From: Adiantum capillus-veneris
Taxonomy: Eukaryota > Streptophyta > Polypodiopsida > Polypodiales > Pteridaceae
Length of the DNA: 64,000 nt
Assembly (NCBI GenBank): GCA_014529385.2
Contig: CM043957.1
Span: forward strand, 71,888,381 to 71,952,380
Direction: 5' to 3'
Part shown: in pieces, positions 20,413 to 30,701 of the stretch
Layout of the letters: each line of letters begins with the position of its first letter
How positions within the stretch are numbered: position 1 is the stretch's first letter
Made by a program: the position numbers and the translations under genes
The notes under the pieces: generated by a model
Databases searched by the model: none
Seen by the model: the letters and a program-made list of their open reading frames with translations, nothing else
What the model was told of the DNA's origin: nothing

Positions 20413-20760
20413 TGTCACAATTGTGATGATGTGGCATGGGTTTCAGCGAACCCTATAAGGGGCCACTAAAGAGGCAAGACAAAAGTGGACGCCATAAGCT
20501 CACATGCAAAAGCTGACACAAGCATCAACACAAAATCCGTTGGGACTTATGAGTTGACGTGGCAGTCCGTACTTACGTCTCTGCCCTCTTATCACATGTT
20601 CTAGTCGCCAAAATTGTGCTCATAATGATCCATTGTAGTTCCAAACCGCAATGTATATCTCTGTAAGTGGGTTGGCCGGTGCATCATAGGGCGCGGACCG
20701 TTGTAGGTCGGCCATCAATAAAGACCTGACCATCTCTATAGAAGGCCGCCTTCTCCTCCC
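20413..20760 (+). repeat. Gypsy LTR, right end not resolved
   Basis: It starts TGTCACAATTGTGATGATG directly after a PPT and includes GACGTGGCAG and a CCATCTCTATAGAAGG TATA-like stretch. No partner LTR or PBS is visible, so the end is a guess. Confidence 0.6.
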
Positions 20761-21446
20761 TAAACCCACGGCATACATGCCCTACAATGTTCTATTTGCA
20801 TCCTCGTGAGGTCGTCATCAAGGAAGATGGAAGACCCCTCCAATCCACGTGATATAACTCTATTCCGCATGAATGTAATGCTGAACTCCTCATCCCGAAA
20901 CTATTATATGAGGGCACTTCTTTATGGCATCCCTTTCCACCCCCCCCCAAGCTTTGGTGAAGGAAGAGCTATTTCTTGTGCCTACCCTAGCCTTGTATAT
21001 AGCTTCTTTCCATCTCCTTCTGTTGTAGAATCAACTCTCTAAGATGCCCATGACTCTTATGTTCAGCCTATGCGCATGTTTCAACTTCTCTTTGATTGTG
21101 GTCTGCCCCAACTGTTTCCTCCTTGTGTGCTTCTTCCTTTCTCTCATCGTCTCCTCTTCGATTGTGGTCTGCCCCAATTGTATTTCCTCCTTGTCCACTT
21201 CTTCCTTCGTTTCTTTTCAGAGGTTCTTCTTCACCACCCCCTTGTGGCCTCCATTTTCCCTTCAAGGTTCTCGGTGATGGCCTTCGTAAGCTGCTCCTTG
21301 ATAGCTTCCTTGTCCACCTCCATTACCTTCCCCTCTTCCCTTGGTAGCCGATCCCTCAATAATGCTACCTCCGCTTTCAAAATGTCCACTCCTCCCTCAG
21401 CAATCCTTTCTCCTTCCTCCACTCCTCCCTTCCCTTCTTCCAGACT
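20761..21446 (-). pseudogene. Decayed coiled-coil protein resembling LINE ORF1p
   Basis: Read leftwards the segment gives a heptad-like region DILKAEVALLRDRLPREEGK, AIKEQLTKAITENLEGKMEA, then two copies of LGQTTIEE/LGQTTIKE, a LNIRVMGI block, and VISRGLEGSSIFLDDDLTRM. Coiled coil followed by N-[IL]-R-V-x-G-[IL] and a late F/Y-L-D-D-D-L-T block is the general order of L1-type ORF1 proteins. Several frameshifts are present. The family is my inference; a plant-specific mobile protein of another type is possible. Confidence 0.4.
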
Positions 21447-21447
21447 T

Positions 21448-21450
<3 letters not shown>

Positions 21451-21515
<65 letters not shown>
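21451..21515 (+). repeat. (AG)n microsatellite, 65 bp
   Basis: Pure AG dinucleotide repeat. Confidence 0.97.
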
Positions 21516-21518
<3 letters not shown>

Positions 21519-21965
21519 TATTGGCATTTGTGAGAGGCCATAGAAACCTGGTATGAGACAGATCCATGTGCAAGTGTAGGAAGTCCTCCAAATTTCAGAC
21601 ACCATGAAATTCAACCAGACAGTACCAGGACAAATGCGAAGATTCAACAGACCCACCACGGGAGGACGCCCATGTACCCATAAAAACCTATCCAAGCGCT
21701 CCAGAAACCACCCTCCCTTATGCAGAGAACCAGGAAATTGCACAGACAAAGGCTCCTGGCATTGCATCCACAGCTCTCTCTATTAAAAGAAAGATATCCC
21801 ACGCATCTTCTCATCACCACAAATAGAGATGAGATGTGGCAGAAACTCTGCTCATTTGACCCTACATTATTGAAATCATCCCCAATGATAGAGTCCACAA
21901 CATGCCATACATCCAAAATCTCACCCAAAAAAACTAAATCGAGCTTCAATAGGTGCAGTGTCTAA
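21516..21965 (-). other. Unidentified decayed reading frames
   Basis: Two overlapping minus-strand frames of about 100 codons, rich in Trp/Cys (RLDRFLWVHGRPPVVGLLNL; HISSLFVVMRRCVGYLSF). They end in the (TC)n tract. The composition is like the C-terminal part of a LINE, but I cannot point to a diagnostic motif. Confidence 0.25.
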
Positions 21966-21969
21966 CTTA

Positions 21970-22153
21970 GCTACATTTTGGTAAGCTCTGGCACAAACTA
22001 AGTGTGATTGTGTGATGTGTATGAGAGTGCGATTGCACATGCTTTTGAACAAATTACCCGTGCTACATTTTGGTAAGCTCTGGCACAAATTAAATGTGGT
22101 TCTGTGATGTGTATGAGAATGTGATTGCACATGCTTTTGAACAAATTACCGTG
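21970..22153. repeat. 92-bp tandem duplication
   Basis: Two units beginning CTACATTTTGGTAAGCTCTG at 21,971 and 22,063 with only a few differences. No coding content. It lies in the last visible pTAC14 intron. Confidence 0.9.
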
Positions 22154-22324
22154 CAAGTGAGCATATTGATCACACAAATGCTCCTAACCTGTGAATGTTA
22201 GTGAATAAAGAAAGGCCATAAAGCAAGATGACCAGCATGACAATCATTACATTCTAGAGGTACCAAGAAGAAGCCTTAGCAATGGCCTCCCGGCATTACA
22301 TTCCCACGTGAAAAGAGGACATAC

Positions 22325-22475
22325 CTAAATAAGGAATAAACATGTTTGCAACTTGAGGCCTTGCACCGACAGTCATATTCACTGTGAAATGGCGTGTTTG
22401 CGCGATAGCAACAGCCCACTGGAAGTGTTCCAGAGTGGGGGCCAATCTTTTGATTTTCAGGGGTGCTTCTGGTGC
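22325..22475 (-). CDS. PTAC14: pTAC14 exon 7
   Basis: The exon encodes APEAPLKIKRLAPTLEHFQW then AVAIAQTRHFTVNMTVGARP and QVANMFIPYL, 50 codons plus one base. It corresponds to the region of Arabidopsis pTAC14 with PLKIKRL, WAVSIAQSR and ANMLIPYADMLNHS. Acceptor: TTCCAACAG before GCACCAG; donor: TTTAG/GTATGT. The next exon should begin by completing an aspartate codon and reach the catalytic N-H-S motif. I do not see that exon between 1 and 22,324. Confidence 0.88.
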
Positions 22476-22824
22476 CTGTTGGAAGTAAAAACGGAAAAAG
22501 ACAAACCATCAAACCACCACATTCACTCTGTCCCAAATTCACACTTTTTACTTGCACCACAACATGAACGTGTCAATGGTTATGTGCACAGGCATGTGTA
22601 CGTGCCTCTGGGTTCATGTTAAAAACAGGTAGAAGTTCAACTTAAAACATCGTAACCACTGATGCCTGTCTACAAAGCTGGACTGTTTCAATACGTGTAA
22701 ATGTTAAACTAGGTTCCACCTACTATTCAGGAAGCAAGCATGTAAAAAAGTTTTATGGGTCCCACATTCATAAGAACAAATAAACATACGGAGGGCAATC
22801 TCATCAAAGAATCAGAATAAATAC

Positions 22825-22914
22825 CCAGTTCTTTGTCCAAAAATCTTCCACTCTCTTTTTTTGGTGTTGTACAGCAGAGGCAACTCTGTTGTCTTGAAGT
22901 TCTGCAAGCTCCCC
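22825..22914 (-). CDS. PTAC14: pTAC14 exon 6
   Basis: Ninety bases, 30 codons: GELAELQDNRVASAVQHQKK then RVEDFWTKNW. The family pattern here is E-x-L-x-E-L-Q-D ... F-W-x-K-N-W. Acceptor CTTTTATAG, donor GTATTT. A decayed copy of this exon lies about 275 bp upstream in intron 5 (23,108-23,190). Confidence 0.87.
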
Positions 22915-23107
22915 CTATAAAAGAGCAGACCAATGGTAATGAAGGAAGTGCAAATTATGGGAAACAAACAAGGTACTGGAGCCCTGAGATGCCTCCACCA
23001 GCAGTATAATAGAGAAATAAATACTAAACCAGCTCACAATCTTGAATCGATAAAAATATATCTGGCTAGCATAACAACTTTGAACTTTTGAGGGAGTAGG
23101 CACACAG

Positions 23108-23190
23108 AGTTGTCCAAAAGTTCTCTGCTGTCTTTTGTTGTCGTTCTATTACTGAGGCAGTTCAGTTGCCTTACAGTTTGAAGCTCCCCC
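23108..23190 (-). pseudogene. Decayed duplicate of pTAC14 exon 6
   Basis: On the minus strand GGGGAGCTTCAAACTGTAAG aligns base by base, with small gaps, to GGGGAGCTTGCAGAACTTCA of exon 6 and similarity continues through TGCCTC, AACAAAAGA and CTTTTGGACAA. The reading frame of exon 6 is not preserved, and the motif F-W-T-K-N-W is lost. It is best explained as a tandem exon duplication that decayed, not a functional alternative exon. Confidence 0.7.
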
Positions 23191-23563
23191 TCATTTAGGG
23201 CTAGCATATTGAAATTAATCCCACAGAAGGGGAAACTGAGAATATAGGAGAGCCTTGACATAGATCGAATAGTATAACCAAAAACTACAAAAACTATCAA
23301 AATGATAGTCTCTTACCACAATCATTATCTTTGGCTAGCAAATTTTTAATTAAAGACCTACCCTTGGTCCTTGGAAGCTTATATCCTGAAAAGCATTAAT
23401 TTGTCTGTTCTTTATCCAAAAAATCTTAAAGTAGGGAATTTCACCGAGAAAAGCAAGCTTCCAAGGACCCTTATACTCAAATAATAAATGCAATCTGTAA
23501 GCAACCATGCACGGATGGCAAAACTATGGAGCATGCATTACATCCACAAGCAGTAGAGCAGAC

Positions 23564-23692
23564 CTCTGTGGCCAGTATAAGGCTCGTACATTCAGCTGGC
23601 TCAGGCAGGAAATCATTGTACAACTTCCAAAAATGGTCTTTTGTATCCATTGCAAGTAAGAACAGACAAGCTAGGCGAAGGTCCCAATCCTC
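23564..23692 (-). CDS. PTAC14: pTAC14 exon 5
   Basis: It encodes 43 codons: EDWDLRLACLFLLAMDTKDH, FWKLYNDFLPEPAECTSLIL, ATE. This is a well conserved block of the pTAC14 SET region (family: D-W-D-L-R-L-A-C-L-L ... F-W-x-L-Y-x-D-F-L-P-x-x-x-E-C-T-S-L). Acceptor is CCTTGCAG. The donor GAG/GTCTGC is a weak GT site, but the phase and homology support it. Confidence 0.9.
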
Positions 23693-24299
23693 CTGCAAGG
23701 GACAAGAGCATTTTAGAAAAGAGCACTTTGATTTGCAGTCAAAAGACTTTAAACAATAGTCTGAAATTGCTCAACAATCGGAAATGCAGCATGTAAAATG
23801 GACACTTTTATGCACCTACAAAAGACTTAATTACCAGAAATTTCCGATCGCTAATTGAACAGCTCATTGTAGATAATGACAATACAAAGGGATTATACCT
23901 TATGGAGATTCACAGACAAAGGTTAAGGCACGCACATTAGAGAAGAGCCCCCTAGTTACATGCTAGCATTAAATTGACATACTGTTGTTATGTGTCTAAT
24001 CACTACCACCCTACACATGCTCAAAGTGCATTGTGTTCTCTCCTTAGAGAAAAAGAAATGGGCATTGCATGCCGCGAATCTGCATGTGATCGCGCGAAGC
24101 CACTGTGCAAAGGTCGTTTTTCCGCACTTGGAGCTATAGGTACCGATTGTGAATTCACTATATGAGTTGTTGTTTCGAGTTTGTGCTTTTGCAGGTACTC
24201 TATCACGGAGAAGGCCTTCCGGAAACGGAATCAGGAACGGTCTGTAGGGCTTCACGCTCTATGTACAGACAGAAACGGAATTGACAGCTCGTCTCTCAA
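23693..24299. other. Start of pTAC14 intron 4, nothing recognised
   Basis: AT-rich sequence without coding potential. Around 24,175-24,300 it carries a TTTTGCAG and GGAAACGG-rich stretch that may belong to a retroelement end. Confidence 0.5.
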
Positions 24300-24620
24300 G
24301 AATTTCCCTCACGCGAAGGAATTGACCATCGAGACGTTCTCTGGATCTGCTTCAATCCCATTTTTTGAAATCACATGTCCAAGAAGCTTCACTCTTGGCT
24401 GCGCCAAATGACACTTCTTAGGGTTCAACTGACCTCCGCATTCATCATACCTTGCTAAAGTCATTTCAAGCTTCTGAACATGCTCTTTCCTTGAACTGTA
24501 TACATTGAAATCATCTATGAACCCTTTGACAAACTTCCCAAAAAACGGGGTAAGGACCAATCCACTTTTCTTTCAAAAGCTCCTGGTCCATTTGTCAACC
24601 CAAAAGGCAGGCAGCAAAAG
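24300..24620 (-). pseudogene. Gypsy RT fragment (different family)
   Basis: It reads FVKGFIDDFNVYSSRKEHVQ then KLEMTLARYDECGGQLNPKK and LLGHVISKNGIEADPENVSM, the RT catalytic F-I-D-D and thumb region of a Ty3/gypsy Pol. The upstream GLTNGPGAF block is present in another frame. It is truncated at both sides and lies antisense-neutral inside intron 4 (same strand as pTAC14). Confidence 0.85.
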
Positions 24621-25105
24621 CAACAGGGACGTCTCCATGTGTGCAAAAATATACAATGGTATGTATGCAAGATGCTCTACACTTGGGCTCACCGAGTATC
24701 TCAGAGATGGAAGAGGAGACATTAGTTCTTCGCAAAAGTTTTTTATAGGATATTTTAGCGTATTGTTGCATATCATTATGACGCATGGAATAAAGCTTGT
24801 TTGCACAATAAAAGAGGAAAGAAGCACTTGTTTGAGGGGAGGATACGAAGACAAAGACCATGAAGCAGCTGAAGACAAAGCATTAAAGAAGACGAAGGTG
24901 CTCTTAGATTAGAGCAAAGCAGACATTTTTTGGAATTTTGCTCTTGGATTAGAGCGTTGTTTTTGCTCCTGGATTAGAGTGTGGCTCTTGGATTGGAGTG
25001 TTATGTTTGATTGTCTCCTGGATTGGGGATGTATGTTGTCTGTGCTCCTGGATTGGAGTGTTGCCTTTCTTCATCGAGTTCTAGCCCAAAGCCCAAGGGG
25101 AGGGT
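24621..25105. other. Unassigned retroelement 3' region with short repeats
   Basis: About 24,900-25,065 contains six diverged copies of a unit like CTCTTGGATTAGAGCGTTG. The region ends CCCAAGGGGAGGG, a polypurine tract directly before an LTR start. No frame is recognisable. Confidence 0.6.
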
Positions 25106-25525
25106 TGTTGGGATTGTGGGCTTCGGTCTAGCCCGAAAATGAATGTGTGAGAACACCCCCTGTCTACATGGCATCCTAGGTGGCCTGGAGCATGTTAGCA
25201 TGGCCCAAAAGTGGCCCAAGTCATGGTACTACCCATGGGGGAGTTTTCTAGGCATAGTAAACCCACTTTGGAGTAGTTTCCCTCACCTAAAAGTGCCCTA
25301 CAAAGGCGGATCCGAAAATCTAAGCTCTCTTTTTAGCGAATGCATGTGGCAAGTGGAGATGCCTCTTTTGTGCTTTATAAGCACCTCTTGTAATCACTCT
25401 TTCAAGCTAGTTAATTCATCATTTGAGTCTACATACTCTCTCTCTCTCTCATCTTGTGTCATTAGCAAGTTAATTAGTGTATGTTAGCATGAATGCTACT
25501 CTACTTAGTCCCCCTTGATCCAACA
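25106..25525 (+). repeat. Solo-like LTR with TGTTGG/CCAACA ends (420 bp)
   Basis: It begins TGTTGGGATTGTGGGC after a PPT and ends TTGATCCAACA, giving matched inverted termini typical of copia LTRs. It ends with a CTCTCTCT stretch and TATAAGC near 25,375. It abuts a gypsy integrase cut at the N-A-F-H position, so it inserted into or recombined with that element. No partner LTR is in view. Confidence 0.75.
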
Positions 25526-26560
25526 ATGAAATGCATTGTGAATCTTCCAAGTATCTGGTAGCTTCGGTCTGAAGGATACATCATTTATCTATTCTTATAC
25601 CTTGGAGATCCCATAGTATCGCATACTTAGCTTTGGAATAATACTCTCCTTACCCTTCCGCTTTTGTAGGTGTGCTTTCTCAAACCAAAGTAGCACCCAA
25701 TCATCTTCCTTTAATTGCAAGTCATGTCGATGCTTGTCCGCTACCTTCTTATGTCATACTTGAGACTTCTGCAAAGCCTCCCTTACCTTGGCAAGAGCAG
25801 TGTCCAAATCCTGTGTATATTGATCTGCTTCAAAAATCTTGTCCTTGATGCTCAGAATCAGTGGAACCTTTCTCACACCCTCGAGGATCTCAAATGGCGC
25901 CTTCCCCGTAGACGAATGAACCGTGTGATTGCAAGCAAACTCCACCATAGGCAAGTACTTCTTCCACTGAGTCTTATGATCAAATATATATAACTTCAAC
26001 AAGTCCAGAACCACTGAGTTGGCTATCTTTGATTGCCCTTCTGTGTGGGGATGAAACGAGGATGAGAATTTAATTCTCCCAAATTGCTCTACAAACAAGC
26101 TCATAAATAAAGGATCTCTATCTGACACTATAGATTCATGCATGCCATGTAATCAAAAAATTTGTGAGACAAACAGCTTCACCAAATGATTGGATTTCAT
26201 TGTCTTCTTTACGGGAATGAAGTGAGCCTACTTGCTAGAACTTGTCGACGACTGTCCAGATGCCATTATGCCCACTCTGAGTCTTCAACAGAACACTATC
26301 CCAAACAAGTGTGTACAAACTCATCCACATCCTTTCTACCTTGAGGCAAGTAGAAATACTTTTATACCCCTTTCAAGGCACTCTCGATGCCTCTATGCCC
26401 AGCAATGGGTGGATTATTGCACTCTGTCAACACCTTTTTCATCAACATGGTCTTTCTCATCAAGTAACCTTCCTTTAGAGCATAACCTGCTAATGTCTCC
26501 TCACTTTGTGGCCAATCAAAGATGTCAAAATCTAGATCTATAGCGTATTGATCAATCATA
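25526..26560 (-). pseudogene. Integrase of truncated gypsy
   Basis: Parts: GYALKEGYLMRKTMLMKKVL, NNPPIAGHRGIESALKGV, then VSDRDPLFMSLFVEQFG, SSFHPHTEGQSKIANSVVLD and VEFACNHTVHSSTGKAPFEI. The catalytic D-D-E neighbourhood is partly kept; frameshifts separate the zinc-binding and core regions. Confidence 0.82.
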
Positions 26561-27210
26561 TCTTCAAAATTCCAGGTATGTATTGCCGAGATAGCTGATC
26601 CTTGTGGCTTTCGAGACAACATGTCTACCACCCACTAATTTCTTCTTTCTCGTAACATGAACAATTTGGAAATGGTACTATCACAAAATGTTCACCTGTC
26701 TCATGTGCCTATACAAGAGTTTCTTCTGGAACAAGAAGTATCCCAAGCTCTGAAGATTCGTGAACACTGAAAGCTGCTCCGAGCAGGAAATGCCGCCATT
26801 GAGTTGGATCATGTATCACCACTATCAGCTCCTCATAGATTTGTGCGACCTGCTCCGGTTTAGAAAACATTCTACTCTCAAGGCTACAACATGGCCCTCT
26901 TCATTAAGACCGCTCCCAGACTACGACCACACACATCACAGTAAGCCTCAAAATGTCTCTACAAATCTAGTAAATCAACACTTGACCATTTGTCAACTTT
27001 TCCTTAAGAGTCTTGAACGTTGCAATTTCTAATGGTCCCCAGGCAAAAGGAACCTCTTTTTGAGTCAGGATATGTAACGGAGAAGCAATCTCAGTAAACT
27101 CCCAAATGAATCGCCTGTAGTAAGAACACAATCCCAAAAAGCTCCGACCCTCGTGTACATTCTTCAAACTTGCCCAATCCTTGATGGTTTCTATCTTGGT
27201 CGGGTCCATC
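26561..27210 (-). pseudogene. RNase H and connection region of truncated gypsy
   Basis: Begins DPTKIETIKDWASLKNVHEG, RSFLGLCSYYRRFI, ILTQKEVPFAWGPLEIATFK (RT connection), then a degraded RNase H and MVDMLSRKPQGSAISAIH. Confidence 0.82.
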
Positions 27211-27960
27211 TATACACCCTCTACTGAGAAGACACGTCCCAAAAGGTGTATTTCCGGTAGGAAAAACTCGCTCTTTTTCCTGTTGACCATCAATCTATGT
27301 TGTCATAGTGCCTAAAATCTGTAAGAGATTATGGTTATTATTTGCTTCACTCTTAGAGAACACAATGATGTCGTAGAAAAAGGTGCCCACAAATGACCTG
27401 TACTCTCTAAAAATTTGCAGAAGCATTTGTGAGACCAAAAGGCATCACCAAATACTCCTACAATTTAAAGGATGTCCTAAACGCTATCTTGTACACATCT
27501 CCACGAGCGATCTTGATCTAAGATAGCCACTGTTTATATCGATTCTGTTGAAACAAGTAGAACCCTGTAACTTGTCAAGTATAACTTCCATCCTAAGTAT
27601 TGGAAACTTGTTCTTGATGGTGACTTTGTTGAGAGCTCTATAGTCAATGCACATTCTCCGAGATCCATCTATCGAACAATAAGGTGATGTACTAGGCTGA
27701 AGACCCTTTCAAGAAGTGCTTTCACTCGGTTCATAATTTCCTCATTCAGGATTCTGCTTACTCTGTAAGGTGGCCGGTTCGGTGGCATGTTGCCACGAAT
27801 CAAATCGATCGCATGATCTTTAGGTCTCTAAAGAGGTAGCTCTTTAAGCAAACCCTTGAAGAAACAATCAGGTTGAGCTTGCAAAAATTCTTCTCGTTCG
27901 TTCTCTAAGCCTGACATGTTTGACTTCTTAGTTTCATTGAGTTCATGTAAGTAGATGGAG
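27211..27960 (-). pseudogene. Reverse transcriptase of truncated gypsy, active site changed
   Basis: Scattered blocks in shifted frames. The active site reads F-F-Y-D followed by I-I-V-F-S (plus strand near 27,365-27,395), so the first catalytic aspartate is tyrosine; the intact family motif is FFDD. Confidence 0.75.
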
Positions 27961-28085
27961 TAAACAAACAAACTTGATTTCATTAATTTTGAAACGACCG
28001 AAGCCAATACAAGTGGGACAGACTCGCCCTTTGATTTAACATCAAGAGTAATGTCTTTACCTTTCTCATTCTCTAAAGTGGCCTT

Positions 28086-28373
28086 TCATGCCCAATAATT
28101 GACCACGACGCCGTTCTTGCGGTACCAAGGGAACCCCAAAAGGACATCATACCCCTCCAGAGGCATGAAGTCCTTGTGCCCTAAATATCCCTTGCAATGC
28201 AACCGAAGTTTTCCTATGACACGTAGAATGGTAACATCTCTCCTAGGTGCCGCTCGAATTGCCTCCATCGGTGGTCTTATTTCTTCAAGCGTGATTCTAA
28301 GTCGAGTCGCCAATTTAGTCGAGATGAAGTTGGCCTTGGCTCCCTTATCGAAGAATAACGACTTCTTGATCAC
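28086..28373 (-). pseudogene. Aspartic protease of truncated gypsy
   Basis: An open stretch reads SLFFDKGAKANFISTKLATR, DVTILRVIGKLRLHCKGYLG and HKDFMPLEGYDVLLGFPWYR. It lines up with the protease at 9,216. The D-x-G-A active-site loop is kept. It is the best preserved part of this copy. Confidence 0.82.
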
Positions 28374-28530
28374 ATACTTTGCCCCACGCTCTGCAAAGCT
28401 CCGTACTCTCGTCTATCTATTCTGGGCTTGTCCCCACAAAATCCGGAACCAATGCTGCTTTTATCTTTCCTTTCTATGCACACTCATTTGCCGCTTTAGA
28501 ATCCTTCTTCTGTGTAAGGATTCTAGTTGC

Positions 28531-28940
28531 TAATCCTTCATTAATTACTTAAACTCATGATTAAGACTTAAGAAACTTGAACTGTACTCAGAAACAAGAC
28601 TCTGTGTTGATTGATTGAATGTGTGATATAAGGGCTCCTTATATAGGAGACGAACAGGTACATATGAAAAGGTATGACCCTTCACGAATAGACACATGCT
28701 TTAGGCGAATAGACATGTCTTTAGGCGAATGGACACATCCATTGATGAAGAGCCGCAACCATTGGTCGAAGGGACATGACTAGTCGTCAAAGGAGTGTGG
28801 TTGTTGGTGAAGAGGTATGACTTTTGAGCGAAGGGTTGTGACCATTCGAGAACAGGGGTCCTCCTGGGTTAGTCACACTTCGCATCTGCATCTGTAATGA
28901 ATCAAGAAGAGTGTGTCAAGTCACATCATGACATTCCCTA
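28531..28940. other. Unassigned, LTR-like promoter features
   Basis: Contains GGGCTCCTTATATAGGAGAC (TATA-like, with flanking palindrome CTCCTTATATAGGAG) and repeats of GGCGAATRGACA near 28,690-28,735. It could be an LTR piece, but no boundaries are visible. Confidence 0.4.
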
Positions 28941-29054
28941 CCATTTAAATTAATACCCCATGTTCGAATGAAAGTCGGGCCTGGAAAAGATCACGCAGCT
29001 CTCCTCTGCTAGGTCTGCTGCCGAGAATCTTGCAAATGAAAGAAGTCGCCTGCA

Positions 29055-30701
29055 GATCTTGGCGTTCAGTTCCTTGGACAAGGCTACTAGCAGATCGAGT
29101 TTGAGACCTCCGAGATGGCGTCCAAGGTCATCGCCATGAGCCCCTTGACCATCCGAGCAGATCGAGCCCACTTTCGACAGTGGAGACATGGTTTTGACCC
29201 TGCTTCAGATGTTTTGGTAGAGGAGGCGGACCTTTCCATCTCCGTCTGCTTTCCTGGTTTGCGGAGGGAGTACCTACCACTTTTGTCCAGGATAGGCTCA
29301 GCAATTGGGACTGTCCTGGAGACACCTCGCACGGCAACCTCGGTAGCTGCAAAGGCGGCCAGCATTCTCTCAGTTCGCGTTCTGGTTAGGGACACCCACA
29401 CTCTCCCGAAGGTCATCCTACTTCCTCGAGTGAGTGGGGGTTGGTTTAGACAGAGCGTGGAGTATTCGGGCCTCCCGAATCAATGCGTCATTTGTCGACA
29501 GATGAGCCATCTTGCAAAGGCCTGTCCACGAAGGAGGCCCCGACCTAAACCACAGGCCCAGCCTCAGCCTTCAAGGGTTCGCCAGCAGCAGCACGCAAAG
29601 ACAGAGCACACAGGCAAAGCCACCCTCCGAGCCTGAGGCTCCAATGGAGGAGGGATGGCAGCACGTTCGTGGTAGACGACAGCAGGGGCCACAACGACAA
29701 CCTGGCACACACATTGGTCCTCATGCGCCTGCCCAACAGCAATGGGTTCCCACAAGGAACCGATTCGGTCCTCTTGAGCACAACGAGGTCCCTGCTCCAG
29801 CCTCCACCTCAGTTTCACCCTCGATTTCCCCCCCCCCCCCCCCCCCCCTCTTCAGCCCCCCGCCTCCTGCTCCCTCCGCCTCTCCTCCTCGCCCCCCTAC
29901 CTTTGCCGATCTCCCTCACCCATCTTCTCCCCCCCCCCCTCCCACTCCAGTCCCACAATCGACCCAAGGGCAGGGCCATCCTCGCCTGCTAGGAGATCTC
30001 TTGGCAACGCCTTTGCCAGGAGTCGCTCGACGAGAGAGGGACAGCCTTTCTTGCGACCCCCTCTTCTGGTACAGACGTCTCCCTTTGCAGCAGTTCCTCG
30101 TGGTCTGACTAGCTTCGACATTCGGCGCCGATGGGACTTCTTTGCCTACGACTTTACACGCTTTCTCGACGACTCATCATCAGACCTGGAGGCAACCTTC
30201 TTCAGGGTTCATGTTCTGTTCCTTGTAGCTAGGGGGATAGAGGCCTTGGACTCGGCGGTTGGCTTCTCTTTCTCCCTTTTCGGCAGGGACCAGACTGAGT
30301 AGACCTTTGACTCAATGTTTGAGTGGCTATAGACACAAGCCCTAGAGTTCTTATATTACATGGGAGACCTAGGAGTTACAGACATGATTCAGACTATTTG
30401 GCCATTGGCCAAGTTTGCTCTGACCCCTCCAGATGCAGCAAAATGCAGACACATTGTGGTTCACTTCTTTGTTGATACGCAGTGCCCGCCATGCTATTAC
30501 ACATTCATGAGGACTCTTGGACAGAGGAGGTTGCTTTACGCACGGCTCGGTCTACTTGGGCTTGGGCCAGGCACTCTTTGGAGTCACGCCTATCTAGAGG
30601 ACGCTCGGATGCGGATTACTCCCCATCCAAGCCAGCCTCAAAGATAGCACATTTAGCTGCTGCGGCAGCATCTGTTCTCTCTCGCTCCCCATGAGGATCG
30701 T
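29055..30701 (+). pseudogene. LINE ORF1 (Gag-like, CCHC)
   Basis: Reads LGVQFLGQGY, stop, QIEFETSEMASKVIAMSPLT, then a region with PNQCVICRQMSHLAKACPRR (CX2CX4HX4C at about 29,484-29,525), a very proline-rich part with a 21-C run (29,828-29,848) and a C-terminal domain ending AAAASVLSRSP with its stop overlapping the ORF2 ATG. Frameshifts near 29,600, 30,100 and 30,480 and stops at 30,300 and 30,330 break it. Function by family: binds element RNA. Confidence 0.8.

Larger units (their letters stand above)
25526..28530 (-). mobile_element. Truncated gypsy chromovirus relative
   Basis: Same family as the chromoviruses at 3.7-19.8 kb, but missing gag and both LTRs. Minus-strand order: protease, RT, RNase H, integrase. 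It ends at the left after DTWKIHNAFH (integrase tail) at the LTR border, and at the right in the protease/zinc-knuckle linker. Confidence 0.85.

Noticed and set aside
23108-23190. Functional alternative (mutually exclusive) exon of pTAC14
   Set aside because: Alignment to exon 6 needs frame-breaking gaps and the conserved C-terminal motif is lost.
29512-30108. Proline-rich extensin-like host gene
   Set aside because: It is the frame-shifted continuation of LINE ORF1, next to the CCHC knuckle and upstream of ORF2, with a matching copy at 1-2,826.
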